Source of the DNA: SPCO01 sp964579825
GTDB taxonomy: Bacteria > Chloroflexota > Limnocylindria > Limnocylindrales > CSP1-4
NCBI GenBank assembly: GCA_964579825.1
Contig: CAZOHT010000003.1
Span: forward strand, 1-64,000
DNA length: 64,000 nt
Reading direction: 5' to 3'
A model generated the notes under the pieces. The model did no database searches and was not told the DNA's origin. It saw only the letters and a program-made list of their open reading frames with translations. Shown here in pieces: positions 8,755 to 16,722 of the stretch (position 1 is the stretch's first letter; every line of letters begins with the position of its first letter). Both the position numbers and the translations under genes were made by a program.

Positions 8755-9162
8755 ATGCCTGCCCCACTCGGCCACACGAAGACGAAGAAGATGCCGGACA
8801 TCCAGGTCTTCGGGGCCGCCGATTCACAGGCGACGCGGGCAGCCTTGCGCTTCTTCCGCGAGCGGCGGATCGTCGTCCATCACGTGGACCTGCGCAAGCG
8901 GGCCATCGCCGCCGGGGAGCTGCAGCGGTTCGTCCAGAAGCTCGGCGCGCGGGCGCTGCTGGACGACGGCAGCCGCGCCTATCAGGACCTGGGGCTCGCC
9001 CACATGCGCCTCGACGATGGTGAGATCGTCGCGCGCCTCCTGGCCGATGCCCGCCTGCTGCGACAACCGCTGGTCCGCCACGGCAACGCCATGACAGCTG
9101 GCCGCGACGAGACGACGTGGGCCGCCTGGCTCAAGCCGCCGGCCGCCGCCGGTACTCGATGA
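8755..9162 (+). CDS. ArsC/Spx-like thioredoxin-fold protein lacking the catalytic Cys
   Basis: This 135-residue protein reads QVFGAADSQATRAALRFFRERR, then VHHVDLRKR and LGARALLDDGS, the layout of the ArsC/Spx/YffB family. In arsenate reductases the cysteine lies four residues before the conserved Arg; here that position is Ser, and no other Cys is present in the protein. Arsenate reduction by the standard mechanism is therefore not expected. Related Cys-less members occur in Gram-positives, so a structural or regulatory role is more likely. ATG 8755 follows TAGGCT (8743-8748) by 6 bases; ATG 8791 would remove a 12-residue basic leader and is the alternative. The 3' end overlaps the opposite membrane gene by 32 bases. 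Confidence 0.75.
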   Translation: MPAPLGHTKTKKMPDIQVFGAADSQATRAALRFFRERRIVVHHVDLRKRAIAAGELQRFVQKLGARALLDDGSRAYQDLGLAHMRLDDGEIVARLLADARLLRQPLVRHGNAMTAGRDETTWAAWLKPPAAAGTR

Positions 9163-9322
9163 CGCCGAAGATGACGGCACACACGATGAGCACGACCCCG
9201 ATCGCCGCCCAGCGGAGGTCGTCGGTCATGAAGCCGGACCCCCGGATGAACCCGGTTCCCTGACCGACCCAGACCAGGCCGACCAGTCCCAGCGCGACGA
9301 TGATGAACCAGCGGATGCGCAC
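9131..9322 (-). CDS. small two-helix membrane protein
   Basis: 63 residues with two hydrophobic segments (about 4-18 and 37-55) and a basic RRR tail, so both ends are probably cytoplasmic. GTG 9322 has AGGAGG five bases upstream; the in-frame GTG at 9328 overlaps that site and is rejected. It is convergent with, and overlaps, the ArsC-like gene, and divergent from the LOG gene by 29 bases. I do not recognise the family. The strong ribosome site and clear hydrophobic pattern make it a real gene. Confidence 0.65.
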   Translation of the reverse strand: MRIRWFIIVALGLVGLVWVGQGTGFIRGSGFMTDDLRWAAIGVVLIVCAVIFGVIEYRRRPAA

Positions 9323-9351
9323 GCTCACCTCCTGGGTGGCATCCTAGCCCG

Positions 9352-10143
9352 ATGGATGACATGACGCCGGGACCGCGGCGGGCGGGCCGACTCTGGGTCA
9401 CGCCCAAGGCCGATCGGATGATGGACGGCCAGGGCGCCGCGACCGAGGACGAGAAGCTCCTCCAGCGCCGCCCGAGCCCGGACTTCCTCGAGACCGACAC
9501 GTGGCGAGCGCTCCGGATCCTGTCCGAGTTCGTCGAAGGCTTCGACGCCCTGGCGCATCTCGGGCCTGCCGTGACGGTGTTCGGATCGGCGCGGACGCCG
9601 CGCGACCATCCGGACTACGACCGCGCCCGCGCGATCGGCCGCAAGCTGGCCGAGGCCGGCTACGCGGTCATCACCGGCGGCGGTCCCGGGACGATGGAGG
9701 CCGCCAATCGCGGCTGCCGGGAGGGTGGGGGACTGTCGGTCGGGTGCAACATCGAGCTGCCGCACGAGCAGGGCTCCAACGCCTACGTGGATCTCGGCGT
9801 GGAATTCCGCTACTTCTTCGCGCGCAAGACGATGTTCGTGAAGTACGCCGACGGGTTCGTCATCCTGCCCGGCGGATTCGGAACCCTGGACGAACTGTTC
9901 GAGAGCCTCACGCTCATCCAGACCGGCAAGGTCCGCCATTTCCCGGTCGTGCTCATGGGCACGGCACACTGGGCCGGCCTGCTCGACTGGATGCGTGGGA
10001 CGCTCCAGCCGTATGGCGCGATCTCGGCCGAGGACCTGGACCTGCTCCACATCACGGACGACCCCGATGAGGCCGTGGCGTTCATCCGCTCGTTCGGGGC
10101 GCCGCCGCCACCGTCCGACGAGATCGAGAACGAGCTGCGCTAG
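9352..10143 (+). CDS. LOG-family nucleotide 5'-monophosphate phosphoribohydrolase
   Basis: The 263-residue protein carries the LOG signature FGSARTPRDHPDY, ITGGGPGTMEAANRG and PGGFGTLDELFE. The last is the PGGxGTxxE substrate and catalytic motif, with Arg/Glu for N-glycosidic bond cleavage. Family members split nucleoside 5'-monophosphates, or cytokinin ribotides, into base and ribose 5-phosphate in the cytosol. A bacterial housekeeping nucleotide-salvage role is more likely than cytokinin production. It is longer than minimal LOG proteins (about 190) through an N-terminal extension of some 60 residues. Its stop shares a CTAG with the stop of the convergent Rieske gene (4-base overlap). Confidence 0.87.
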   Translation: MDDMTPGPRRAGRLWVTPKADRMMDGQGAATEDEKLLQRRPSPDFLETDTWRALRILSEFVEGFDALAHLGPAVTVFGSARTPRDHPDYDRARAIGRKLAEAGYAVITGGGPGTMEAANRGCREGGGLSVGCNIELPHEQGSNAYVDLGVEFRYFFARKTMFVKYADGFVILPGGFGTLDELFESLTLIQTGKVRHFPVVLMGTAHWAGLLDWMRGTLQPYGAISAEDLDLLHITDDPDEAVAFIRSFGAPPPPSDEIENELR

Positions 10144-10658
10144 GCCCGCTCGTCCGCGTGCCTGACGCCGTCGACGGGCAGGGCGACGAGGATCCGGCCG
10201 CGCACGACGCGCACCGGGAAGTAGCGGAACCGGCGGACGCGGGTCAGGCGGCGAGCCTCGGCTTTCTTGCCTGGCACATCCGGCTTGTCCGCCCGGCCAC
10301 CAGGGGTCCAGGTGGGGTGATAGACGCCATCCGGATCGAGCCCGCCGGTCGTCGGCATCTGGGCCGGGTCGCCGGAGCGCAGGTCGAAGCGACCCTCGTG
10401 GAGGGGGCAGGCGATGAGGCAGCCATCGAGCTCACCCACGCTGAGCGGCGCGCTCATGTGCGGGCAGCGGTCCTCGGTCGCGTAGATCCCCTGGTCGGTG
10501 TGCGCCAGCAGGATGTCGAGGTCGCCGCGGGTGACCCGCTGCATCGTCCCGAGCGGCAGGTCGTCCGCCCCGAGCGCATCCTGGAACGGTGATGCGTCGT
10601 CCACGCCGGGCGCGAGCAGATGCGGTGGGAACGGCGCGATCGTCGGATCCATGGTCAT
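10140..10658 (-). CDS. Rieske [2Fe-2S] domain protein
   Basis: The 172-residue protein contains CPHMSAPLS and CPLHEGRFDL, i.e. C-x-H-x16-C-x2-H, the ligand set of a Rieske [2Fe-2S] centre as in NirD and dioxygenase ferredoxins. There is no membrane anchor, so it is probably a soluble electron carrier or small oxygenase component. After the cluster come a Pro/Gly loop and a strongly basic C-terminus (KKAEARRLTRVRRFR). The start is ATG 10658; ATG 10652 is equally in frame. No oxygenase or reductase partner is beside it. It lies downstream of the MFS exporter but behind a strong hairpin. Confidence 0.85.
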   Translation of the reverse strand: MTMDPTIAPFPPHLLAPGVDDASPFQDALGADDLPLGTMQRVTRGDLDILLAHTDQGIYATEDRCPHMSAPLSVGELDGCLIACPLHEGRFDLRSGDPAQMPTTGGLDPDGVYHPTWTPGGRADKPDVPGKKAEARRLTRVRRFRYFPVRVVRGRILVALPVDGVRHADERA

Positions 10659-10684
10659 GCGAAGCGTAATCCCTTCCGGAAAGA

Positions 10685-10714
10685 CGACGACCCCGGTGGG
10701 CACCGGGGTCGTCG
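10685..10714 (-). terminator. intrinsic-type terminator after the MFS exporter
   Basis: A perfect 14-bp inverted repeat (10685-10698 with 10701-10714) lies 29 bases past the exporter stop on the minus strand and is followed by TCTTT. It should separate marR-MFS transcription from the Rieske gene. Confidence 0.65.
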
Positions 10715-10743
10715 ATGATGCGCGCGGTAGGAGTCGGTGGTGG

Positions 10744-12459
10744 TCAGTCGCCCACGGCGGTGCTGGCGCTGACCGGGTCGGCCGTGCCGGAAGAAGGGAC
10801 GCCCGCCTCGGTCGCGGCTCGTGCCGGGACCGGTGCCGCGTTGGAGCTTCGGAGCGGGATCTCCTTGATGGCCACCGCGGCGATGGCCGCGGCGGTCGCA
10901 CCGGCGACACCGAGCCAGAACGTCTGGGCGGTCGCGAGACTGAACGCCGCGTGGATCCCCTCGACGATGGCGTCGATGGACGGTGCGACGGACGGCAGGA
11001 CGGCGACGATCGCCGCGCCCATGTCGCCGACCCCGGTGAGGTCGTTGAAGTCGATCAGACCCGACTGGACGGCGCCGAAGAACATCCCCATGACGTCGGG
11101 CGGGACGCCGGCGCCGATCATCTGCGGCCCGAGCTGCTCCTGGAAGGACGTCCCGAAGATCGTGCCGACGAACGCGAGGGCGATCGTGCCGCCGATCTGG
11201 CGGAAGAACGTCAGGTTCGACGTCGCCACGCCGAGCTGCCGGAACGGCACGGCGTTCTGGATGACGATCGTGAACACCGAGAAGGTCGGTCCGACGCCGA
11301 GGCCCACGATGAACATCCAGAGCCACACGACGGGCACCGGCGTGTCCTTGGTGAGCTGGGTCATGAACAGCGTCCCGACGCCCATCAGCACGATCGCGCC
11401 GACGAGCAGCCACTTGTAGCGACCCGTCCTGGAGACCAGGAACCCGGACAGGACCGAGCTGAGGATCAGGCCGACCATGAGCGGGAGGGCCGCCAGGCCG
11501 GAGTTCGTCGGCGAGAAGCCTTCGACCACCTGGAACCAGCGGGGCAGGAAGACGATGGCGCCGAAGAACGCGAAGGCGGCGAAGAAGGTGGAGATCATCG
11601 ACGCCGAGTAGGTCCGGTTGCGCCAGAGGTCGAGCGGGACGATCGGCTCCTTGGCGCGCGACTCGGCGGCCAGGAAGAGCAGGGTCCCGATCAGGCCGAT
11701 CAGGATGAACCCGCCGACGGTCGGATCGGTCCAGTCGCCGAACTGCTTGTTGGTCAGGCCGACGAGCAGGAACGAGATCGCGACCGTGAAGATCGCGCCG
11801 CCGATGAGGTCGAAGTTGCGGGTGGCTCCCGTCTTCTTGACCGTCGGCAGCAGCCGCTGGATGACGAAGAGGGCGACGATCCCGATCGGGATGTTGACGT
11901 AGAAGATCCAGTGCCAGCCGAAGTTCTCGGTCAGGAACCCACCTACGAGCGGGCCGACCACGAACGCGATGCCGAACACGGCCCCGAAGAGGCCCTGGTA
12001 CTTGCCGCGCTCCTTGGGGGTGAACAGGTCGCCGATGATCGCCAGCGCGACCGGGAACAAGGCGCCGGCGCCGATGCCCTGGATGCCTCGGAAGAGGATG
12101 AGCATGCCCATGTTCTGGCTCAGCCCGGAGAGCGCCGACCCGATGAGGAAGACGGTGATGCCGAGCATGTAGATCGGCTTGCGGCCGAAGATGTCCGACC
12201 CCTTGCCCCAGAACGGGACGGAGATGGTGCTCGTGAGCAGGTAGATGGTGATCGCCCAGACGTAGTAGTCGTTGCCGGACAGCTGGGTGACGATCGTCGG
12301 GAGCGCCGGACCGACGATCGTCTGGTCCAGGGCGCCAAGGAAGAGGCCGAGCATGACCGCGAAGAGGATCTCCATCTTCGCGCGGTGGCTCAGGCCAAGG
12401 GCCGGATCCTCCTCGAGTGAGGGGGTGTAGTCGCCGGCGTCTGCCGGAAAGGCTTCCAT
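10744..12459 (-). CDS. MFS multidrug exporter, DHA2 (14-TM, EmrB/QacA) type
   Basis: This 571-residue integral membrane protein has about 14 hydrophobic segments. Segment 1 carries LDQTIVGPALPTI, the DHA2 signature; GKGSDIFGRKPIY is the MFS loop 2-3 motif; RGIQGIGAGALFP is the antiporter-type motif in TM5. Members export drugs or amphipathic compounds in exchange for protons. It begins 8 bases after the marR stop, so the two form an operon and the substrate is probably the ligand sensed by that repressor. Some DHA2 proteins export siderophores or other compounds instead. Confidence 0.92.
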   Translation of the reverse strand: MEAFPADAGDYTPSLEEDPALGLSHRAKMEILFAVMLGLFLGALDQTIVGPALPTIVTQLSGNDYYVWAITIYLLTSTISVPFWGKGSDIFGRKPIYMLGITVFLIGSALSGLSQNMGMLILFRGIQGIGAGALFPVALAIIGDLFTPKERGKYQGLFGAVFGIAFVVGPLVGGFLTENFGWHWIFYVNIPIGIVALFVIQRLLPTVKKTGATRNFDLIGGAIFTVAISFLLVGLTNKQFGDWTDPTVGGFILIGLIGTLLFLAAESRAKEPIVPLDLWRNRTYSASMISTFFAAFAFFGAIVFLPRWFQVVEGFSPTNSGLAALPLMVGLILSSVLSGFLVSRTGRYKWLLVGAIVLMGVGTLFMTQLTKDTPVPVVWLWMFIVGLGVGPTFSVFTIVIQNAVPFRQLGVATSNLTFFRQIGGTIALAFVGTIFGTSFQEQLGPQMIGAGVPPDVMGMFFGAVQSGLIDFNDLTGVGDMGAAIVAVLPSVAPSIDAIVEGIHAAFSLATAQTFWLGVAGATAAAIAAVAIKEIPLRSSNAAPVPARAATEAGVPSSGTADPVSASTAVGD

Positions 12460-12467
12460 CGGTTCGA

Positions 12468-12980
12468 TCAGTCCCTTCGTGTGTGCTGGTGTGCGTGGAC
12501 GGTGGACTCCGGGTCGGTGACTTCGGCTTCGACGGCGGTCCGGAGGTCCGTCATCGCGCGGGAGATGTCGGCGAGATGCGCAGGATCGATGCGGAGGAGG
12601 ACCCGACGCAGGACGTCGTCACGGAGCGCCTCGGCATCGCCGAGCATCGCCACCCCGGCCCCGCTGATCTCGACGAGGACCACCCGACGATCCTCCGGGA
12701 CCCGGGTCCGCGCGACGAGGCCGCGCTCTTCCATGCGATCGACGAGACCGGTCGCGTTGGAGACCGAGACATCGAGCACGTCCGCCAGCCGGCTCATGGG
12801 CATCTGGCCGTGCCGCTCCAGCATGTGCAGGATGTGCAGCTGGGTCATGCTGATGCCCTGGCGCAGCAATCGTTCGCTGCCGACGCACTTGAGCTCGGTC
12901 ATCGTGGCTCGGAAGTCGGCCAGGATGGCTTCCGTTCGCGGATCGGTGTCGGTCCGCTCCGGATCGATAGTTCGTGTCAC
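12468..12980 (-). CDS. MarR-family transcriptional repressor
   Basis: This 170-residue winged-helix regulator has TQLHILHMLERHGQMPMSRLA followed by LDVSVSNATGLVDRMEERG (recognition helix) and RVPEDRRVVLVEIS (wing with the conserved Asp-Arg). It should bind a palindromic operator as a dimer and release it on binding a phenolic or lipophilic ligand. I start it at GTG 12980, not at the upstream ATGs, because a complete promoter puts the transcription start on that codon. It heads an operon with the exporter and diverges from an LLM oxidoreductase. Autoregulation is strongly suggested by the operator over its own -10 and start. Confidence 0.9.
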   Translation of the reverse strand: MTRTIDPERTDTDPRTEAILADFRATMTELKCVGSERLLRQGISMTQLHILHMLERHGQMPMSRLADVLDVSVSNATGLVDRMEERGLVARTRVPEDRRVVLVEISGAGVAMLGDAEALRDDVLRRVLLRIDPAHLADISRAMTDLRTAVEAEVTDPESTVHAHQHTRRD

Positions 12981-12990
12981 GCGAACTATC
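12966..12990. promoter_or_regulatory. palindromic MarR operator
   Basis: Perfect 9-bp arms GATAGTTCG (12966-12974) and CGAACTATC (12982-12990) are separated by 7 bases. The site covers the marR -10 box and start codon, as expected for an autorepressor. It also lies 43 bases before the divergent oxidoreductase start, so it could control both. Confidence 0.7.
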
Positions 12991-13015
12991 ATATGCAGAC
13001 AAACCATCGTGTCAA
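12988..13015 (-). promoter_or_regulatory. marR promoter, leaderless
   Basis: On the minus strand TTGACA (13015-13010) is followed after 16 bases by TATGAT (12993-12988). The next 7 bases lead to GTG 12980, so the predicted transcript begins at or next to the start codon. Confidence 0.7.
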
Positions 13016-13032
13016 CATGAAAGGTCTACTCG

Positions 13033-14013
13033 ATGCGATTCGTGCTGATGATCGAGGCCCAGCAGGGACTGTCGTACGGCGACCAGGTCGCGCTTGCCAA
13101 GCGGGCCGAGGCGAATGGCTTCGACGCCTTCTTCCGCTCCGACCATTACGCGAGCTTCCCCGGCGACGCGGGGCTGCCGACGACCGATGCGTGGACCGTC
13201 ATCGCCGGACTGGCTCGCGACACGGACCGGATCGGCCTCGGCGTGCTCGTGTCGCCGGTGACCTTCCGCCGGCCGGGCAACCTGGCCAAGGTGGTCACCA
13301 CGGCCGACGAGATGAGTGGCGGACGCGTCGAGGTGGGGTTGGGCGCCGGCTGGAACGAGGCGGAGCATCGCCAGCTCGGGCTGCCGTTCCCACCCATCAA
13401 GGACCGGGCGGACATGCTCGAGGAGCAGCTGACGATCCTGCACGGGCTGTGGGGCGAGCCGGACGGCTGGTCCTACCGCGGCCCCAGCGTGACGATCGAG
13501 TCGGCGGTCTTCCACCCGAAGCCGGTCCAGGTACCGGGCCGACCGGTCATGCCGTCAGGGGTCGCTCGACCCCGGATCCTGCTGGGCGGTGGGGGATCGC
13601 CGCGCTCGCTCCGACTGGCCGCGCGATGGGGTGACGAGTTCAATACGAGCTCGAAGGGTCCGGCGGCCGCGGCCGAGATCTACGCCGCGCTGGATGCCGC
13701 GTGCCTCGCGATCGGCCGGGACCCGGCAACGATGGCCCGCTCGGCGATGGTCGGGACGCTGATCGGGCGGGATGTCGACGAAGTCCGTGCGCGCGAGATG
13801 GCGCTGCTGCGAGCCTTCGGCGAGGAGACGTCGGGGGACGAGTGGCTGGAGGAGCGGCGCGACCGCTGGATCATCGGGACGCCGGACGAGGCCCGCGCGA
13901 TGGTCCGCCGGTTCGCCGATGCCGGCGTCGATCGGCTCATGCTCCAGGACTTCCTGCCGCACGACCTCGACATGGTGGACCTGATGGGCGAGGTCCTGAT
14001 CGGCCAGGTCTAG
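13033..14013 (+). CDS. LLM-class F420-dependent oxidoreductase
   Basis: This 326-residue TIM-barrel protein of the luciferase-like monooxygenase superfamily has an FRSDHY segment, LGVLVSPVTFRRPGNLAK, GRVEVGLGAGWNEAEH and LLGGGGSPRSLRLAARWGDEFN, the pattern of TIGR03560-type F420-dependent enzymes. It probably transfers hydride between reduced F420 and an unknown organic substrate. GAAAGG 8 bases upstream supports ATG 13033. Divergence from marR across the operator suggests co-regulation with the exporter, perhaps as a detoxification pair. F420 dependence is inferred from family resemblance. Confidence 0.85.
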   Translation: MRFVLMIEAQQGLSYGDQVALAKRAEANGFDAFFRSDHYASFPGDAGLPTTDAWTVIAGLARDTDRIGLGVLVSPVTFRRPGNLAKVVTTADEMSGGRVEVGLGAGWNEAEHRQLGLPFPPIKDRADMLEEQLTILHGLWGEPDGWSYRGPSVTIESAVFHPKPVQVPGRPVMPSGVARPRILLGGGGSPRSLRLAARWGDEFNTSSKGPAAAAEIYAALDAACLAIGRDPATMARSAMVGTLIGRDVDEVRAREMALLRAFGEETSGDEWLEERRDRWIIGTPDEARAMVRRFADAGVDRLMLQDFLPHDLDMVDLMGEVLIGQV

Positions 14014-14017
14014 GGAG

Positions 14018-14095
14018 GGCGCGGGGGCGCGGGGGCGGCGCGGGTCGGCGCGGGTCGGCGCGGGCTCGGCGCGGGGTCGACGCGGCCGCCGGAGG
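14018..14095. repeat. GC-rich low-complexity tract
   Basis: Directly after the oxidoreductase stop, short units such as GCGCGGG and GTCGGCGCGG recur in degenerate tandem. There is no coding support. Confidence 0.5.
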
Positions 14096-14124
14096 CTAAC
14101 GGGCACCTCGCTCGGGCTCGATGT

Positions 14125-14345
14125 CGCATCAGACGGGCACAACGTGCATTCGCGGGTCGTCCACACCCGAAACGGCGCATCGGATGCGACACAAACGACA
14201 CCGCGACGGCCGAGATGGACCAAGAGGCGGCGTTGGATGCCACCATCCGGACTTCCGGAGGGATCCGAACGTCACTTGTGGCGCATCAGACGCGCGATCG
14301 CCCGCTCGCGGGCGATCGGAACGTCACGTATGGCGCATCAGATGC
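14125..14345. repeat. iterated CGCATC(A/G)GA(C/T)G intergenic element
   Basis: Four copies of a partly palindromic core occur at 14125-14135, 14176-14187, 14282-14293 and 14334-14345. The last two belong to a longer direct repeat of 32 bases (14262-14293 and 14314-14345; 28 of 32 identical) that brackets a hairpin. The 458-base region 14014-14471 has no credible gene. Confidence 0.6.
14295..14318. repeat. inverted repeat between the two long repeat copies
   Basis: A perfect 11-bp inverted repeat (14295-14305 with 14308-14318) with a 2-base centre fills the spacer between the 32-base direct repeats, as in REP/BIME-like composite elements. Confidence 0.55.
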
Positions 14346-14471
14346 ACGGCGGACCGAGCGCCGGATGCGGGACTCGGGAGTGAACCCCGGTCGTGCGCGT
14401 CGCGGCCACCGGCAAGGGTCAGCCTCGCGGCCACTGCCAAGGCCTAGCCCTCGACGGCTTCGGCGGAGCCC

Positions 14472-15698
14472 TCAGCCCTCGAGGCCCTCAGCGGCCTCGG
14501 CGGCGGCCAGGTAGACCGGGTCGTCGCGACGGATCGGGTCCGGGTTCGTACCCCGCGCGCGGGCCAGGCGTTCCGTCACGAGCTGCAGGGGTGTCGCCGA
14601 CGCGAACAGCGAGGCGACCGGTGACGGCAGTCCGTCCGCGTCCGGCACGAGCAGACGACCGGCCGGCGTGAGGCTCGCGTCCAGGTCACCATCCAGCTCC
14701 GCGGCGATGATCGCCGCGGCTCGGATCCCGATCACCCGGGCGGCGGCCAGCGCCTGACGGCTCCGGACCAGCCGCTCGGCACGGCGCGCGCGGTCGGTGA
14801 GGATCAACACGAGCCCGGTCTCGCGACCGGTGGCGGGCAGGTGCCCGTGCAGGAATGTCTCCAGGTCGCGGAAGGCCGACGGAAGCCACGACGCTTCCTC
14901 GACCTTCAGCACCAGCTCGCGGCCCGCAGTCCGATCGGCCCCCGACGCCACGACGAGCAGGTGGGCCACATCGGCCAGGTGCCCGGCGATCCGGTCGGCG
15001 CCGGCATCGTCTCGAGTCCCGGCGGCCAGCAGCCCCACGACCGCCTCGATGTCCAGCGACCGACCCGACAGGTGCGCCCCGACCGCGGCTGCCGCCAGCA
15101 TCGGGCTCACGTACCCGACCGTATGGCACCAGCTCTGATCCAGTTCGCCCGTCTCCACGACGAGCGCGGGATCCGCGAAGGCGGCGCCCGGCGAGTGCGA
15201 ACTCACGGTGAGGAGCGCCGTCCGGGCACCGGCCGTCCGAGCCGCCGCGAGCGCCGCGTTCGTCGCTCCGGTCCCGCCCTCATGCGACACACCGATGACG
15301 AGGCCGGACGCCGGCGGATCCTGGGCCAGCTCGAACGCCTGAGCCGCACCGACGCCCGCGACCGCGCCGCCGCCCGCCAGACCGGCCGCTCGACTCGCCT
15401 CTCGCAGGATCTCCGCGACACCGAGGGCCGCGTGCTCCGAGGTGCCGCAGCCGGTCACCACGATCGGCGAGCCGGCGAGAACCGCCGTCCGGACTGCGTC
15501 GGCGAGCGCCGCCGCTGGGCCAGCCGCCACCGCGTGCCGGGCCAGGATCCGTCGGGCGATGGCCGGTTCGGCCGCGATCATGTCGGTCATGTGGTATGGC
15601 GGCCCGGAGCGCGGGCTCGGCTGGTCCGTGTAGGCCCAGGGATCCGGGGGGCCGGGCAGGGGAGCGAGCGGGTCGAAGGGTGGCGTGGCGTTCGTCAT
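14472..15698 (-). CDS. double SIS-domain sugar-phosphate isomerase/deaminase-like protein
   Basis: The 408-residue protein contains two SIS halves. The first reads MIAAEPAIARRIL, then VVTGCGTSEHAALGVAEIL with the Ser/Thr phosphosugar loop and IGVSHEGGTGATNAAL. The second reads ELVLKVEEASWLPSAFRDLETFLHG, typical of GlmS/AgaS. The tail RGTNPDPIRRDDP is also GlmS-like. There is no glutaminase domain, so it may be an AgaS/FrlB-like aldose-ketose isomerase or deaminase for an amino sugar phosphate. ATG 15698 follows TATGCT (15710-15705) by 6 bases. No sugar genes adjoin it. Confidence 0.82.
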   Translation of the reverse strand: MTNATPPFDPLAPLPGPPDPWAYTDQPSPRSGPPYHMTDMIAAEPAIARRILARHAVAAGPAAALADAVRTAVLAGSPIVVTGCGTSEHAALGVAEILREASRAAGLAGGGAVAGVGAAQAFELAQDPPASGLVIGVSHEGGTGATNAALAAARTAGARTALLTVSSHSPGAAFADPALVVETGELDQSWCHTVGYVSPMLAAAAVGAHLSGRSLDIEAVVGLLAAGTRDDAGADRIAGHLADVAHLLVVASGADRTAGRELVLKVEEASWLPSAFRDLETFLHGHLPATGRETGLVLILTDRARRAERLVRSRQALAAARVIGIRAAAIIAAELDGDLDASLTPAGRLLVPDADGLPSPVASLFASATPLQLVTERLARARGTNPDPIRRDDPVYLAAAEAAEGLEG

Positions 15699-15792
15699 CG
15701 ACCGAGCATAGGCGGGCGCCCGGCCCATCCGCAGCGCCGTTTCGCGCGAAGCGTCACCATCTGGCGCGCACACACCATGCTGGAGGTACGGG

Positions 15793-16680
15793 ATGCAGGT
15801 CGGGTTGATGGCGCCGCAGGGATGGAAGGGCGAGTACGACGGCTGGGCGGCCGCGGATGCGTGGACACGCACGCTGGAGCTGTCGCGCCAGGCGGAAGCG
15901 CTCGGCTTCGAGTCGCTGTGGGTGTTCGACCACTTCCACACCGTGCCCCGTCCGACCGAGGAGATCACGTTCGAGTCGTTCACGGTCCTGGCCGCCCTGG
16001 CGGCCACGACCGAACGGGTCCGCCTGGGCCACATGGTCGTATGCACCGGATTCCGGAACCCGGCGCTCACCGCCAAGATGTCGAGCACGATCGACGTCAT
16101 CAGCGGCGGACGCTTCGAGCTCGGGATCGGCGCCGGCTGGAAGGAGGACGAGTGGCGAGCGTACGGCTACGGCTTCCCGACGATCGGGGAGCGGATGGCC
16201 GCACTCGGCGACCACCTAGCGGTCATCACCGCCATGTTCGAGCCTGGCCGGGCGTCGTTCGAGGGTGAGTACGCCCATGTCCGCGGGGCGTACAACGTCC
16301 CGAAGGGCCTCCAGAGCCCGCGCATCCCGATCATCGTCGGGGGCAACGGGCCGCGCGTCACCGCCGGCTATGCGATCCGCTATGCCGACGAGCTGAACTA
16401 CGTCTTCCTCGGCCCGGACGAGATCGCCGAGCGGATGGTCCAGGTTCGCGCCCGATGCGAGGCCGAGGGCCGAGATCCGGCGACGCTCCGCTTCTCCCTG
16501 TACGCCCGGGACGAGGGCTTCCGTGAGGCTGGCCAGGCTCGCGTGGACCTGCTGGCCCGGTTCGAAGCGATCGGACTGGACCGGATCATCTGCTTCCCGA
16601 CCCGCTGGTCGCCGACGGAGGACGCCCAGGCCGCGTTCGCCGAGGACTGCCGGGCCGCCGGGTTGACACTCAGCGCCTGA
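15793..16680 (+). CDS. LLM-class F420-dependent oxidoreductase (second copy)
   Basis: This 295-residue luciferase-like TIM barrel contains LWVFDHFHTVPRP, LGHMVVCTGFRNPALTAKMSSTID, GRFELGIGAGWKEDEW and PIIVGGNGPRVTAGYAIRYADELN. It is of the same broad family as the gene at 13033 but clearly diverged, so not a recent duplicate. GGAGG about seven bases upstream supports ATG 15793. It diverges from the SIS gene. The natural substrate is unknown; the likely cofactor is F420. Confidence 0.85.
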   Translation: MQVGLMAPQGWKGEYDGWAAADAWTRTLELSRQAEALGFESLWVFDHFHTVPRPTEEITFESFTVLAALAATTERVRLGHMVVCTGFRNPALTAKMSSTIDVISGGRFELGIGAGWKEDEWRAYGYGFPTIGERMAALGDHLAVITAMFEPGRASFEGEYAHVRGAYNVPKGLQSPRIPIIVGGNGPRVTAGYAIRYADELNYVFLGPDEIAERMVQVRARCEAEGRDPATLRFSLYARDEGFREAGQARVDLLARFEAIGLDRIICFPTRWSPTEDAQAAFAEDCRAAGLTLSA

Positions 16681-16722
16681 GACGGGAATGCCCCGTCGGC
16701 GCCGAGTCACGGCCCCGCCGGC

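Noticed and set aside
9352..10143. Lysine decarboxylase (old name for this family)
   Set aside because: The PGGxGTxxE motif and fold are those of LOG phosphoribohydrolases; no PLP site is present.
14262..14345. CRISPR array
   Set aside because: Only two imperfect long copies, a single 20-base spacer that is itself a hairpin, and no cas genes.
14121..14514. Several 80-110 residue frames in the 14.1-14.5 kb intergenic block
   Set aside because: They fall on the iterated repeats and translate them into Arg-rich low complexity in competing frames.
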